NCBI RefSeq assembly: GCF_002099425.1
Contig: NW_018344289.1
Coordinates: forward strand, 1,426,001 to 1,490,000
Length of the DNA: 64,000 bases
Source of the DNA: Phascolarctos cinereus
Taxonomy: Eukaryota; Chordata; Mammalia; Diprotodontia; Phascolarctidae
Direction: 5' to 3'
Shown here piece by piece: positions 1-13,044 of the stretch. The translations under genes were made by a program, and so were the position numbers. Position 1 is the first letter of the stretch. Each line of letters opens with the position of its first letter. The notes beneath the pieces were generated by a model. The model searched no databases, was not told the DNA's origin, and was given only the letters and a program-made list of their open reading frames with translations.

Positions 1-714
1 TTTTGGGGAGCCTTCCTGGGATCAAAATATATACTTAATGTGCTGAACAAATTTTATGTAATGTAGGTATTGCTGCCATGGAAAATCAAGAGGATTTTTT
101 TATTCACATTTTTCTGAATTCCTCATATTCACAGTTTCTTAAAGCAAAATAATGTTATATTATCTCCACATAACATAAATTGTTCAGCCATATAGTAATC
201 AAGAGGTACCTATTATATTTCCAGGTTTTTGTTACTACAAAGAGTATTCCTAAAGTCTTAACGTTAAATGGAGAAGTATTTTAAGACCTACAAAAATAAA
301 AGATATAGCTATAATTGCTTTTCAAATGTTTTAATATTTTGATCAAGCTCTAATCTAATTAGTGTGAATAAGGATACTCAATCCAAGAGTAAAGTTTGTC
401 ACCTCATTCTGTGAAAGGCATTCTCATTACTTTTGGCAAATTCATGGGAGAGTAACCTAATTTATTTCAATCTCTTGATCTTGCATGAGTTACAATGGAG
501 CACATAGCCTATCCAACAACATTCCCTTAGCCTCTACATGACTGACCAACTTCATTTCCACTTATAGATCTTTCTGATCATATCCTTTAGGACTCTTTCA
601 CAATTCTTGATTAGTTATATGTTACAGCCTTTCTCTTAATTATTCACAACTATGGGTTACCAGCAACTTTAATTCTTACAATCATGTTAAACATATTTCC
701 ACATTCATTATGTT
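1..714. other. AT-rich intergenic DNA, nothing recognised
   Basis: No open frame of note and no repeat family recognised. Probably old, decayed intergenic sequence. Confidence 0.5.
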
Positions 715-1430
715 GTGACAGAAGAATCACAACAAAAGGGAAAAAAGCCAGTAGAAAGGAGAAAAAAAACAAAGTGAAAATATTATTCTTTGATCTGCAC
801 TCAGACTCCCTAATTCTTTTTTCTGGATGTGATTAGCTTTTGTTATCACAAGTCTCTTGGAATTCTCATGGATCTTAGTTAATCATTGCACAATATTGCT
901 GTTACTATGTACAATGTTCTGCCTTTGCTCACTTCACTCAGTATCAGTTCATATAAGTTTTTCTGGGTATTTTTTTAAAACAACCTGTGCATCACTTCTT
1001 ATAGAGCAAAAGTATTCCATTACATTCATATACCACAACTTATTTGGCCACTCCCCAAATGATGGGCTTCCCCTCCATTTTCAATTCTTTGCCACCACAA
1101 AAAGAGCTGCTATAAATATTTTTGAACATATGGTCTTATTCCCTTTTTTATTATCTCCTTTTGATACAGATCTAGTAGTAGTACTGCTGGGTCAAAGGGT
1201 CTACATGGTTTTATAGTACATTGAACATAGTTCCAAATTATTCTCCAGAATAGTTGGATCAGTTCACAACTCCAGCAACAATGCATTTGTGCTTCTAACT
1301 TTCCCACATCTTCTCTATCACTTATCATTTTCCTTTTCTGTCATATTAGAAAATGTAATATGTGTGAGGTGTACTCAGAATTGTTTTAATTTGAATTTCA
1401 TTAATCAAAAGCAATAACTTAATTCTTTAG
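715..1430 (-). mobile_element. L1 LINE 3' end (ORF2 C-terminus and 3'UTR), antisense
   Basis: Read on the minus strand, about 1328-1110 encodes the C-terminal tail of marsupial L1 ORF2: CWSCELIQLFWRIIWNY followed by IKPCRPFDPAVLLLDLY, the counterpart of WWxCELIQPxxxxIWNY...PCxPFDPAIPLLGL seen in the copies at 9,940-10,050 and 62,290-62,190. The 3'UTR runs to about 715. The element is 5'-truncated near 1430, where similarity to the other L1 copies stops. A TATGGTCTTATTCCC-type stretch around 1128-1145 also matches the other copies. Old copy with several stops, so only a fossil. Boundaries are good to about 30 bases. Confidence 0.85.
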
Positions 1431-2994
1431 AAATGGTTATATTCCATGATTTATAGTCATGTAACTTTACTAAAAGGAATGTTGATGTTAAAGATTTTGC
1501 CCATTATTCCAGGGAGAAGCTTAAGTTCACTAGAAATGTTGCAAAATTTTCTAAGTCAAGTATAAGCCCACTTTCTTTCCCTTTTTTCAAAGTTGAGCCA
1601 GCTCATTGTACCTGTACAATGTCTGTCAAAGATAAATGTATGGATTAATCATTTCCATGCAATGTCAATCTATTTACACATAATAATTCAGAAAAACTAA
1701 AATGTGTGTGTGTGTCTGTCTGTCTGTAATTAAGTTTAATTCTTGCAAGTGGTTACATATTTCCTTTAAGAGGTGCTGAAATGTTCTAAGGTTTGAAGAT
1801 GTCAGCCAATTATAAACAAGAGTTCATCACTGTGCAGCAGGAATTCCTTTTCCATTTAGAGTGTGTGCTACAAATACTCCATGATAACAATGAAACAGGA
1901 AAGATCAATAACCAATGTCTTGATTTTTTTACATTGCTTTGATACTTAATCATTTAACAGATACAATCATTTTAATAAGATAAGAAGTAATTGTGGGATT
2001 TATAGTGAGAGTAAAGTTCCAGGTGAAAATCTGTGTAAGTGGAACTATAATGCTGTCCCCGGTGAATGACTATGTCAGTTAACCTTAAGAGTATAAATTC
2101 AATCAGTATAAAGTGTGACTCTTAAGTATGCAAGTATAATAATCATACTTTGCTTTAAAATGGTCAAGTAAGAAAGCCCTATAAAGTTAGGAGGCCATAG
2201 GGGAAAAAAAACAAAAACAAAAACAAAATAAAAAACAAACAAATGAAAAAACAACACAAAGTTAGGACATAAAGACCTGTAAAATGGAATCTTGTGCTCC
2301 ACATTAATCAATTTCCAGAAGACGTTTTTGTACCATACATAATTAATGAATAAATAAGTGAATTTTGTATCTTGGGTTCTCAGACTAAAATGGGTGGACT
2401 GTAGACTTCACATTGGTTTCTCTTAATAAAATTTGGTTTCTTGGCCCAGGAAGGTTTCCAGTTTCTTTTTCACAATAGTAAACACCTTTGATGAGCATAT
2501 AGTTGCTCCCTTTTTGCCATGGATGGTATTAATAATCAGGGGCAATAAAACAATGGTATTCCTGTTGTTACATCTTTCAGTTCTATATGACTTTGATAAT
2601 TACATTGGAAACACCTTGTTGTAGAGAACCTTTAACACAATTTTTTGTTCTACTAAATAAAATACATTTTCATAGTCAAGAAATAGTAGAGTCAATGAAA
2701 TCTTAAATTCTCTACATCATTCAAACAATGTTCTATTTATAAAGATGTGATCTACTCTGAAGCATAATTTGTTAAACATTATGCGTTATCTTCGCATTCC
2801 CATTCCCATAAAGAATTCTATGTATACGTGAATCTGTGACAAAATTTTTGTGTAGTTAGGGAAGTAAGCATATGTGTTGGTAATTATTAACATTCTTTTG
2901 GACATTTTATTTTTTGGTACCAACAAAGTATGAGTATGAGTTGCCCCCTAAAAAAAAAGTTCCTGTTGTCCTTCCCCTTTTTAGATGCCCTTAG
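1431..2994. other. Intergenic DNA, nothing recognised
   Basis: AT-rich with a short TG/TCTG run near 1700-1730 and an A-rich, C-spaced tract at 2200-2255. The 2,400-2,820 part has the texture of an old antisense LINE, but no motif could be matched. No gene seen. Confidence 0.45.
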
Positions 2995-3004
2995 TGACCT
3001 CAAA

Positions 3005-3215
3005 TGGAGGCAGCTAGGTGGTTCAGTGGATAGAACACTGATCCTGGAGTCAAAAAGACCCTAGTTGTGACCCTCTGTAAGTTACTTCTGTTTGCTTTAA
3101 TTCACTGAAGAAGGAAATGGCAAATTATTTCAATCTCTTTGCCAAGAAAACCCCATGGACAGTATGGTACATGGGATCACAAAGAGTAAGACATAATTGA
3201 ATGACTACACAACAA
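3005..3215 (+). mobile_element. tRNA-headed SINE with RTE-type 3' tail
   Basis: The head GGAGGCAGCTAGGTGG...CAGTGGATAGA is the tRNA-derived promoter part shared by marsupial SINEs (A box and following motif). The body lacks the usual second half and passes into GAAGGAAATGGCAAATTA...TTTGCCAAGAAAACCCCATGG and GGGATCACAAAGAGTAAGACAT...TGAATGACTACACAACAA, which is the 3' tail of RTE/BovB-type LINEs. The copy is flanked by a 10-base direct repeat TGACCTCAAA (2995-3004 and 3216-3225). This implies mobilisation by an RTE element rather than by L1. Diverged moderately from consensus. Confidence 0.8.
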
Positions 3216-3225
3216 TGACCTCAAA

Positions 3226-3985
3226 ATTGTATTGGCTTTAGCACAAATCTCTCTTGACTACACTTGATCTAGTAAAGCTACTTGTCTCATTTTTTTCAAA
3301 AATTAATTTTCAACATACATAAATAAAAATGAGATTAAATAGACCTAATGATTTTATTTACACATATGAGTTGGAATGTGAGTATGAATATATAGAACAT
3401 TCTAGATGATACAATGATATTTGTTACTGGAAAAATCCTGTTAGTAATATCATATTTTTCCACCCACATTTTCCCAAAACATTAATAAAGTTTTCCCTAT
3501 CACATGCATATTTTTATGACATGTTCATAGAACTATCATTTTATAGAAAAAAATCTATAATAAATATGACTTTAAAATATCTACATGCTATTTTTTGAAA
3601 TGTGAGAATGAAAAGTAAGCAATCAGACACATTCATTTCAATGAGTTGATATTACTCAGTTTTCATTTAATATTTGAATTATCCAGTTTAATTAAATTAT
3701 TCAGTTTAATTTATACACAAAAATATATAAATTCATATATAAATATGCTCAAGTTAAAGAAGTAATTGTAATTTAGGAATTAGATTTTTTTTTAATGTTA
3801 TATCCTCCAGCAAGCTGGAACATAGAAAGTATTTGCATTAAAATTTGAAGAGCTGTTCTTTTTAAGCTCAAACGGATATGTAAAGTTTAAAAATATTAAA
3901 TATGCATTACTCTTGATATTATTTGAAATACTCCCTAATTTCTACTTTTAGATTTTAAAATAATAGATAATTTTAGTTAAAATAA
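3226..3985. other. AT-rich intergenic DNA
   Basis: No gene or repeat family recognised. Several near-identical short AT phrases around 3,670-3,720 (TTATTCAGTTTAATT) look like local slippage. Confidence 0.5.
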
Positions 3986-3987
3986 GG

Positions 3988-4190
3988 ATAACAAGAGTTA
4001 TGGAGGTGGTATGATACCACAGAAAGAGTTCTGGCTTCAGAGTTAGAAAGTTTGGATTGCAACTTAGTTCTTCTATTTAATGACCTGTTTGACCTTGGAT
4101 CTCATTTCTCCCATCAGAAAAATGGGAGTTGGACCAGGTGGTATCTAAAGTCCTTTTCAGCTCTAAATTTATGATACTTAAGATAACTAG
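3988..4190 (+). mobile_element. CORE-SINE (MIR/MON1/THER1-like) with L2-type tail
   Basis: The order GGTATGATACCACAGAAAGAGTTCTGGCTTCAGAGTTAGAAAG, then the loss-marked core, then CTCCCATCAGAAAAATGGGAG and GTTGGACCAGGTGGTATCTAAAGTCC...CAGCTCTAAATTTATGAT follows a MIR-type SINE from tRNA-like head to L2-like 3' end. Fossil; no target-site duplication seen. Confidence 0.75.
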
Positions 4191-4990
4191 CTAGGACTAA
4201 AAAGTCTTCAAAATAGAATTAGTTTAGCCAGTAAATACTGAAAGTATTAGGGCTTTTTTTTATTTGTTTCATTTAAGGAAAGGCTGCCAGGCATAACTTA
4301 AGATTTTCAAGGCATGGTGAAGAAAGAGGCAGCAGTCATCTTGAAGAGATTGCAAGGGCAGCATTCAACTATGGTAGTACAAGAGTGGCTAAAACCAGTA
4401 TCATAGGTAAGCCTCAAACTCTCTATACAAGATCAGTTACTGGCAGTTTAAAACTAAACTAAAGCATGCAGTCAAATCTCAATTATTTGAGCCTTCAGAG
4501 GACACCTCCAAAAATGCACTGCTAGTAGCAAGGAAGGGATTCACTGACATGTTTCTACTTGGAACCAAGGACATTATGATATCCAGGCCCTGTTAGAAGG
4601 AAAACATTCACAGTGTTCTAATGAAAGTCTATTCCTGATACTTGACTTATTACAGCAGACTTTTTAATGGGTATGTAGGCTCTATCTTCATTGCATACTT
4701 CAGGGGGACTCATGCATCAAAGAAATTAAATACTTTATAGTTAAAGAAAGCATCCTCTTCAGATAAATTTCATTGATTTTCCACTTTTGTGGTAACAGGC
4801 AACTTGTGGGCAAAATTGCCAGAAAACTGAAATATTGTAGCCTGAAAACTTAGGCAAAAAATGAGCCAGAAATATGGAGTTTGGAAAGAGAAAGGCAGGA
4901 AGGAGAGGATATCAAGAGGGACAAAGTGGTTTATTGGAGGTATAGAAAGAGAAAGATGGAATCAAAAATATGTTTTCTCTACTAAAAAGA

Positions 4991-5021
<31 letters not shown>

Positions 5022-5404
5022 TGTATGTATGTATATATATATATACATACACACACACACACATATACACATAGATAGATAGATACATAGATACATAGAT
5101 AGAAGAATTACAGAAAGAGAACTTAACCCATACAAGCATGCATATCATATTCAATTTAGTGCAACTGCCAACATGGATGCATGGATGGTAGAATGTGACA
5201 TATCCTATGTATGTTTTTTTTTCTCCTGCATTATACCTTCTATGTGCTTTTTGGTTGGCTGCTGAGATGGAACTCAGAGTGCTTTCAAAAAGGCACTAAA
5301 TAGCCAAAGTGAGACATCTTTTTTTCTCTTTGGCTTCATTTGAGTGAGAGTGCAATGACTGAAGTAAGCCTTTATGTGTGACGATTCAGTCAATTTGTCT
5401 CTCT
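4191..5404. other. Intergenic DNA with a compound microsatellite
   Basis: No gene recognised. The two overlapping short frames at 4,861-5,154 run through the microsatellite and are not credible proteins. Confidence 0.5.
4992..5102. repeat. Compound microsatellite (TATG)n-(TA)n-(CA)n-(GATA)n
   Basis: About ten TATG units, then TA, then CA, then GATA/CATA units in direct succession. A typical slippage-prone locus. Confidence 0.95.
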
Positions 5405-6830
5405 ACAAGTAATTAGGTATTGTGACAAATAAAAGCAAAATAAAACAACAAATATGTGATCAGTAATCTCAGGACACATAGATGAGGAGAGGGAAAGAAT
5501 TGTAGTCAAGGGGAAGAGCCAGTGAAAATGTTGAGAGTCAGGAGATGGAGTGTCTTGTATTAGGAACATTAAGGGGGCCACTCCCACTGGATTTAAGAGT
5601 GTATGAGATGAGGAGAAAACAAGGGTGACAGTACAGGAAAGGTAGAATAGGGGGTTATTATGAAGCACTTTGAATGTAAAACAGATGATTTTATGCTTGA
5701 TTCTAAAGGTGATAAGGAGCCATTGGATTTTATGAAAAGGAAAGTGAGAACGTAAAACCTATACTTTACGAAGACCATTTAGATAAATTAGTGAAGCTGA
5801 AAGAGATTTGAGTAAAGGAGACCAATCAGAAGATCATTGCAGTAGTACAGTCAAGAAGCTATGAAGACTTGAACAACACTGCTTAAAGTGTCAGAGGAGA
5901 GAACAGCATGTTTGAGAGAAATGTTCTGAAGGTAGGATCAACAGGATTTAGCAAGTAACTGCTAAAAAGAATTGAGGGAGAATGAAGATTTGAGGAAGTC
6001 AATTAGATTTAGAGACAGAGTGACTGGGCAGTTGGTGGTACCCTTGAGAAAAGTTAAGAGGGGAAGGCTTCTAGGAGGAGGGAATACAATGAGTTAAACT
6101 TTAGACAAGTTGCGTTTGAAATTTCTATGGGACATTAAGTTTGAGATGCCCAATAAGCAGTTTGAAACATAAGACAGGAAGTTGGGAGAGAATTTAGGAC
6201 TGCATAAGTAGTTCTCAAATCATCATCAACACAGAGATGATAATTGAATCTATAGAAGATGATGGAATGAAATAATATAGAAGAAAAGGACCCAGGAGAA
6301 TGTGATTCACAATTAATAGTCATACCATGGATGAACATCCAGCAAAGGAAATCGAAGACAGATCTAACAGAGGTCTCTACTCTAAACTAGAGATAGAGAG
6401 AGAAAGTATAAAGAAGAAGAGATTGCAGCAGAAGAGGTTACAGAGAGGTCCAGAAGGATGGGCATTAAGGAAAAAGGTCATTAGATTTGACTATTTAGAG
6501 ATCACTGGCAACTTTGGAAAGGGTAGATTCACTTGCATGATGAAGTCAGAAACTAGACTATATTAGGTTAAGAAGTGAGTGATATGAAATGAAGATGAGA
6601 AACAAAATGTAGATGGTCTTCTCAAGGAGTTTAGCCACAGCTAGCAGGGACGGATGAATCAATCAAGGTGATTTATTATTTATTTTTTGAAGATAGTGAA
6701 GACATAGGAATTTCTCTACATGGAAAGAAGCAATAGACAGGGAGTGACTGAAGATTAAAGAGAGACTAAATATTATGGGGAAAGATATTCTGAAGTACAG
6801 TAGTGTTTGAGTGTGAAAACTTGTTTATGA
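5405..6830 (-). mobile_element. L2-type LINE, RT domain to 3' region, antisense
   Basis: Reading the minus strand from about 6,640 downward, the order matches the L2 reverse transcriptase and C-terminal region: a start resembling AKLLEK at 6,640-6,620, an RT core, then FNYHLCVDDD at about 6,250-6,220, the decayed form of the YADD catalytic box (normally FNYHLYADD). Further on come stretches such as PDSQHFHWLFP (about 5,545-5,510), typical of the L2 C-terminus. Frames are broken in several places, so this is a fossil of perhaps a third of the element. The plus-strand frame at 6,327-6,566 is its shadow. Confidence 0.8.
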
Positions 6831-6837
6831 TGAGATG

Positions 6838-7212
6838 TTAGTACCATACCAATCAAGCTACCATAAATATTTTACAGACCTAGAAAAAATACGACAAAAT
6901 TCATATGGAAAAAGAAAAGGTCAAGAATATCAAAGGAATCAGTGAAAAAAAAAGTGTGAAGGCAGGTGGCCAGCTCTACCATACCTCACACTGTATTATA
7001 AAGTGGTAATCTTCAAAACAATCTGATACTGGGTAAGAAATAGTGTGTTGGATTAGTGGAATAGATTAGGCGAACAATAAGTGATCACAGTTATTTAGTG
7101 CTGGTAAACCCAAAGACCCAAGCTTTTGAAATAAGAACTCACTATTTGATAAAAACTCTTAGGAAAACTGGAAAACAGCATGGCAGAAACTAGGTATAGG
7201 CAAATTCTTGTT
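6838..7212 (+). mobile_element. L1 ORF2 fragment
   Basis: The plus strand encodes, in pieces, the region after the RT: a W/Y-rich stretch equivalent to FIxxxKRPRI...ALPYLTLYYKVVIFKTI*YW, matching the LPDxxLYYKAxxxKxxWYW block of L1 ORF2. The same block occurs at 9,040-9,200 in the better copy. Truncated on both sides; follows the L2 copy without a visible joint sequence. Confidence 0.8.
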
Positions 7213-7865
7213 TGTTGATGAGCTGCCATTCAGTTGCCTACAAACCGTAGCCTGTGCTCAATAACTGAATCAGGTTTAAAGTAACTTCGCGTATTATGTA
7301 AGAATCCCCTCATTTCTATTTCTGCCCTACAGAGTCTTCTCAGATTGTCAAGTCCAAGATGAAAAGACATATATATCATGTGGAAAATGTTGAATTGAAA
7401 AAGGAGAGCATCTGTAGGGATATTGTTGAAAGGCTTTTAAAACACCTTACAACCTATAAAATCTGATCCATCATTCTCTCTCTTTTCCACTGATTTCTTG
7501 GACCTATTTATTTTCCAGGCTTCATGTTCAAGACATGTGTGTAGGTATGTGTGTGTTGACCCAAGTTTGAGTCCATAGGTATATGAAATAATCCAATAGA
7601 CTGTACAATAAACTACATTATGCAGTTTTCATCCACTGTTTTCACATGATTTTTGCTAAGATGTTTTATTGCTTGAGACCGGATACAATTAAAAAGATGC
7701 TATTTATGAAATAGGAGCATGTGGAAAACCTCACCATGAAGAGGAAATTAATTGTCTTTTTTTTTCATTTAAACTTTGTCAAACATCATTTGTGAAACTG
7801 AGGAACATCATTGAAACATTGTAACATATGGATTGATGTCAATTGATAGCATATTTAAATAAATT
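7213..7865. other. Intergenic DNA, perhaps a second L2 scrap
   Basis: Positions 7,425-7,465 (GGCTTTTAAAACACCTTACAACCTA) resemble 7,905-7,940 of the next element, so a short extra L2 piece is possible. Otherwise nothing recognised. Confidence 0.4.
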
Positions 7866-7867
7866 TG

Positions 7868-8312
7868 TCTCTAGTGGTTCCTCTATAATCAAATATAAAT
7901 TTCTGTTTGGTTTTTAAAACACTTCACAACCTTTCCCCAGCCTGTCTTTCCAGACTTTCTGGGCTAGTAATTAGTCATTACTCCTCTCTCACTGTGCAAT
8001 CCAACCAACCTGGCTTTCTTTCTGTTTCTCTCAAAAAAGTCTTTTTCTCATCTTCATGTTTTCCTACTCACTGTACGACTTCTCTATGTAGTTTTTCATG
8101 ATTCTCTCCACTTTTTATTATTCCCTCATGAGCTGCTTTAGATTTAATTATCTTGTAATTATTTGCATTTGTTCCTTTAATACTAATTCTGTGTGTGCTT
8201 ATGAATGTCTTGTTTTTTTCCCTCAATAGTATGCAAGGTCTTTTTGAATAAAAATTTGTTCAATTTTCACATGTGTCATACAGGATGTACTTAATAAATG
8301 ACTTCTGATTGG
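7868..8312 (+). mobile_element. L2/L3-type LINE 3' end
   Basis: TTTGGTTTTTAAAACACTTCACAACCT, CCAGCCTGTCTTTCCAG and a late GTACTTAATAAATGACTTCTGATTGG follow the order of a CR1-superfamily 3' region (LINE L2 or relatives) from the C-terminal coding part to the 3' terminus. Strongly decayed and non-coding now. Confidence 0.7.
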
Positions 8313-8354
8313 TAATTCATCACTTGACAAATGCTTATCATGGAATTATAAATT

Positions 8355-10464
8355 TAAGATTTTTTAGGCTTATGACAAAATACAACACTCTTTCCTGTTA
8401 AACCACTAGAGAACATAGGAATAAATGGAATCTTCCTTGAAATGATGAATAGCATTTACCTAAAATCATCAGCGAGCATTATATGTAATGGGAATAAGCT
8501 AGAAGCATTTCCAAAAAGATCAGGGATTAACCAAGGATGTCCATTATCCCCACTATTATTCAATAGGGTACTAGAAACATTAGCTTTAGCAATAAGAGAA
8601 GAAAAAGAAATTGAAATAATTATAATAGGCAAAGAAGAAACAAACCTATCACTTTTGCAGATGACATGATGATATACTTAGAGAATCCTAGAGAATCAGG
8701 TAGAAAAGTTTGTGAAATAATGAACAACTTTAGCAAAGTTGCAGGATGTAAAATAAACCCACATGAATAATTGGAATTCACTATATTACTAACAAAGCCC
8801 AATTGCAAGAGATAAAAAGACTTTCCATTTAAAGTTATTGTAGACATTATAACATATTTGGGATTCTCACACAAATCAAGTGAGGTATGAATAATTGGAA
8901 AAATATCAGTTGCTCATGGGTAAGCCAATGTAATATAATAAAATTACAATTCTACCTAAATTAATTTACTTATTCAGTGCCATCCAAATAAAATTATGAA
9001 AAAAAAAGTATTTTATAGAGGGAGAAAAAAATAACAAAATTCATCAGGAAAAATAAAAGGTCCAGAATATGAAGGAAAATAATAAAAAGAAATGCCAGAA
9101 AGGATGACCTAGCCATACCAGATCTTAAATTGCATTATAAACAACAAGCATCAAAACTACTTGGTACTGGGTAAGAAATAGAGTGATGGATCAGTAGAAT
9201 ATATCAGGTACAGAAGACATTGTAGTCAATGACTATAGTAATCTACTGTTTGATAAAGCAAAAGACTCCAGATTCTGGAATAAGAACTCACTATTTGACA
9301 AAAAGTGTTGGGAAAACTGGAAACTAGTATGGTAGATACTAGGCATAGACCAACATCTTATGTCGTATACCAAAATAAAGTCAAAATGGCTACACAATTT
9401 AGATACAAAGGTTGATACTATAAGCAAACTGGGAAAGAAAGGAATGGTTTACCTGTCAGATTTAAGGAAAATGGAAGAATTTATGACCAAATAGGAGATA
9501 GAGAACATTATGAAATGTAAAATGGATAATTTTGATTACATTAAATTGAAAGTTTTTGCACAAACAAAGCCAATGAAACAAAGATGAGGATGGAAGTAGA
9601 AAACTGGGAAAGAAATTTTACCACCGGTGTCTCTAATAAGGACCTCATTTCTAAAATACATACAAAATTCAATCAAATTTGTAAGAATACAAATCATTCC
9701 TGAATTGATAAATGGTCAAAGGATATGAACAGGCAGTTTTCAAATGGAGAAATTAAAGCCATTTATAGTCATATAAAAAAAACGCTCTAAATCACTATTG
9801 ATTAGAGAAGTGCAATTCAAAACAACTTTTAGGTACCGTATCACACATATCAGATTGGCCAATGTGACAAAACAGGAAAATGATAAATGTTGGAGATGTA
9901 GGAAAATTGGAACACTAATGCATTTTTGGTGGTTTTGTGAACTTATCCAACCATGCAGGAGAGCAATTTGGAACTACGGCAAAAGGAATATAAAACCATG
10001 TATCCTCTTTGATCCAGCAATACCACTACTAGGTCTGTGTCCCAAAGACACCATATAAATGGGAAAAGGACCCACATGTATAAAAATATTTATAACAGCT
10101 TTTTGTAGTGTCAAAGAATTGGAAATTGAGGGGATGCCCATCATTTAGGGAATGGCTGAAAGAGTTGTGGTATACGTATACAATGGAATACTATTGTACT
10201 ATTAGAGAAGATGAACAGGTTGACTTCAGAAAATCCTGGAAAGACTTATATGAACTCATGCTGACTGAAGTGAGAAGAACCAGGAGAGCACTGTACACAG
10301 TAACAGCCACATTGTGTGATGACTAACTTTGATAGACTTATCTCTTCTTAGCAAGGCAAGGATCTAAGACAACTCCAAAGAACTCATGATGGAAAATGTT
10401 GTATACATCTAGAAAAAGAACTATGGTGTCTAAATGTAGATCAAAGCATGTTATTTGCTCCCCC

Positions 10465-10517
<53 letters not shown>

Positions 10518-10740
10518 TTGTTTCTTCTTTCTTGTGGTTTCTCTCTTTGGTTCTAATTCTTCTTTACAAAATTACTGAAGTGAAAATAGGTTAAATATGA
10601 ATGTACATGTTGAGACCATACCAATTTATATGCTGCCTTGGGGTCAGGGGAAGGGAGAGATGGACAGAAAATTTAGAACTCAAAATCTTGTAGCAGTGAA
10701 TGTTGAAGACTAAAAACAAACAAATAAAATTTTAAAAATT
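8355..10740 (+). mobile_element. 5'-truncated L1 (RT middle to 3' end)
   Basis: Begins inside the ORF2 reverse transcriptase. At 8,442-8,669 a frame reads MMNSIYLKSSASIICNG and GINQGCPLSPLLFNRVLE, the RT block before the catalytic box; the [14 protein letters not shown] box follows at about 8,655-8,695 after a frame change. Later pieces: LPYQIL..., then the C-terminal WWFCELIQPCRRAIWNY and PCILFDPAIPLLGLCPKD at 9,930-10,050, and the VYNGILLYY-like block near 10,170. The 3'UTR contains a CT repeat (10,464-10,511) and ends GAATGTTGAAGACTAAAAAC plus an A/T-rich tail at 10,740. Typical 5' truncation; many stops, so inactive. Confidence 0.9.
10464..10511. repeat. (CT)n microsatellite in L1 3'UTR
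   Basis: About 24 CT dinucleotide units preceded by a run of C, within the L1 3'UTR. Confidence 0.95.
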
Positions 10741-11080
10741 TTAAAAAGAAATTATTCACTTCCAAAAAAGTAATAATAGTGTGTGGTTGGCTTCCTAACT
10801 CACCTTCTTAAATGGTACTACTATTTACTCACATTTAAAACTACTGAATCAGTTTGTCCAGAATTACATTAATGAGTATTTTACCACAATCACATAAAAA
10901 TTAAACTTTGAGAGGTTTTTGCTACTTTAACCAATTTAATGAGCTTATTGTGTAATCTCAGAAATATTTTAATTTTCATTTATTTTATTACCCAAAGGAT
11001 TTAACATTTCAAGAGATGTCTTTTCACATCCTTTTGACTAGAAAATAAAGTGATAAATCCTATGTAAGCTTGCACATAGA
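10741..11080. other. AT-rich intergenic DNA
   Basis: Nothing recognised. Confidence 0.5.
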
Positions 11081-11084
11081 ATCA

Positions 11085-11645
11085 TTCAATCAATAAACAT
11101 TAATTTAGTTCCTATTATGTGCCAGGCACTATTCTCAACACTGGACATACAAAAAGAGGCAAAAAAGTGATCCTTGGCCTCAAAGAACTTACAATCAAAT
11201 GAGGAGGACAACACACAAAGAAATATATTCAAAGTAAGCTATAAACAGGATAAATAGGAAATAATTAACTAGGGGAAGGCACTTGATTTATGAGAGGTTG
11301 GGATAGGATTTCTGTAGAAAGTATAATTTTAGTTGTTACTTTAAAAAAAAAAGCTATAGATATTGATAGAGCAGAGGAGGGAAATCATTCCAGGAATTAG
11401 GGATGGCCAGAGCAAATGCCCAGACCAGAAATGAGAGTAAACAACCAGGAGACCAGAGTCACTTTATTTAAGAGTATATGTCAGGGAGTAAGGTGTAAGA
11501 AAACTAGAAAGATAGAAAAGAATTAAGTTATGAAGGTCTTTAAGTGCCAAACTGACTATTTTGTATTTTCTCCTGAAGGCAATAGGAAGTAAATGGATTT
11601 TACTGAATAGAGACCAGGAATGTGTTTTGAGATGACACAACATTG
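11085..11645 (-). mobile_element. L2-type LINE 3' end, antisense
   Basis: The minus-strand 3' terminus is at the left: TCATTCAATCAATAAACATT and CTATTATGTGCCAGGCACTAT (reverse of the tandem TGAA/TTGA ending and the 'GTGCCTGGCACATAG' motif). It continues into CTTACAATCAAATGAGGAGG and the C-terminal coding part (GAAGGTCTTTAAGTGCCAAAC...GGCAATAGGAAGTAAATGGA), parallel to 5,665-5,730 in the longer L2 copy. Fossil. Confidence 0.8.
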
Positions 11646-13040
11646 CCTCAGTGTTTACAGCAGAAGCAAGAGACTATATAAAAGAAAATTGGCCACAAAG
11701 CTAGGAAGAATGACTCACTCACTAGAATTTTAAAAGAGGGCCTCTGCCCCCTGATATTTCATTCCAGTCACTTGTCTTCATACTCTGTAGAGGCTCTCTG
11801 TTGGAAAAAAAAATTCTGTGAGGGGAAGGATGGTGCCCTTTTCTTTTTGGTAACTATGGTAGTTACTCATACATGGCTGTTTGCAAATATGCTGCCTAAG
11901 CAATCCTGAGAATAGATCTCAGGCCACTGGAAACCTCTTTAACTTGTTTGTTTCTTTTCCCCTCTGAACACACATGACAGAACAATGATCCTGAGGTGGG
12001 CATTTCCAGTTTTGAAAATAACTTCATTTATTTTGAGAGGTCAGGAGTTCCTGTATTTCCTCATTTGCATATGAAGAAAGACTTTTCCTTAACTCTTGGG
12101 AAAACATGACCATCTTTAGAATAAGCCTAATTCGTGTCCCCACCGGCCAGACAATGTAGAAGTAAAGGAACTGCTGACACAGTGCAGAGCTTAGATTGCT
12201 TTTAATTCCACACACACAAAAATGTTTCATGTTTAAACATATTGAGTATCAACCTCCTCAGAAAGTATCATAGTTACTGTGGCTTAGTTTTTCATTGTCA
12301 ATAAGCATTAATGAATTTTTGTAATTTCAAACATTTATTTGGAATGAAGATGATTAATTGTGACCATAATCTTTGAGTTTTCTGCTATCTATTCATTTAT
12401 ATGATTTTATGATTCTTTGTAAATGAGACCAACAATAGAAGAGTGTAGTGTAGAAAACATAGTCCAAGATGGAACCAGGATAAATTCAGGAAGAGATGCG
12501 GATGATAATACATCAAAGGAGGCTATTAAAATCAGAGAAGAAAAAAGTGTTTTTAGTGCCAAGGAAGGAAAGAGTATTTAGAAAGATGGGGATGTCAAAA
12601 AAAATTACATTGAGGTCCTGTTGAATGATGACTCAAAAAGAAAAAGGCCAGCAGATTTAGTATTTTGGCACATTTAAAACACAGAAAGGAGAAGCAATCC
12701 AAAAGGAATAAAATTGAGTTATAAAATAATTTTCTAGTGAACTGGATAAGTACACTGTAGTAATAGAGAAGAGAGATGGCATGGATAACATTAAGGATTG
12801 GCATGGCCTGTATCATAGAGCAATAAGTAGATAAACCCAGCACGGTTGTAGAATAATGTTTATTTGACATAGCTAATTATGAAACTATGTCATAAGAGGA
12901 TTTTGATGGCAGAGTAGGTATGGTGAATAGATTGGAAGAAACAGGACAAAGATTGTGATGAGAAAAATTAAAAAAAATAAGGAAGAGTAAAGTAGAAAGA
13001 AATTATGATTAGACATGGAAATTTCAGAGTGCAAAATGTT
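11646..13040. other. Intergenic DNA, nothing firmly recognised
   Basis: No gene. The 12,430-13,000 part is purine-rich and has the look of an antisense CR1-superfamily remnant, but no motif could be aligned. Confidence 0.4.
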
Positions 13041-13044
13041 ATTG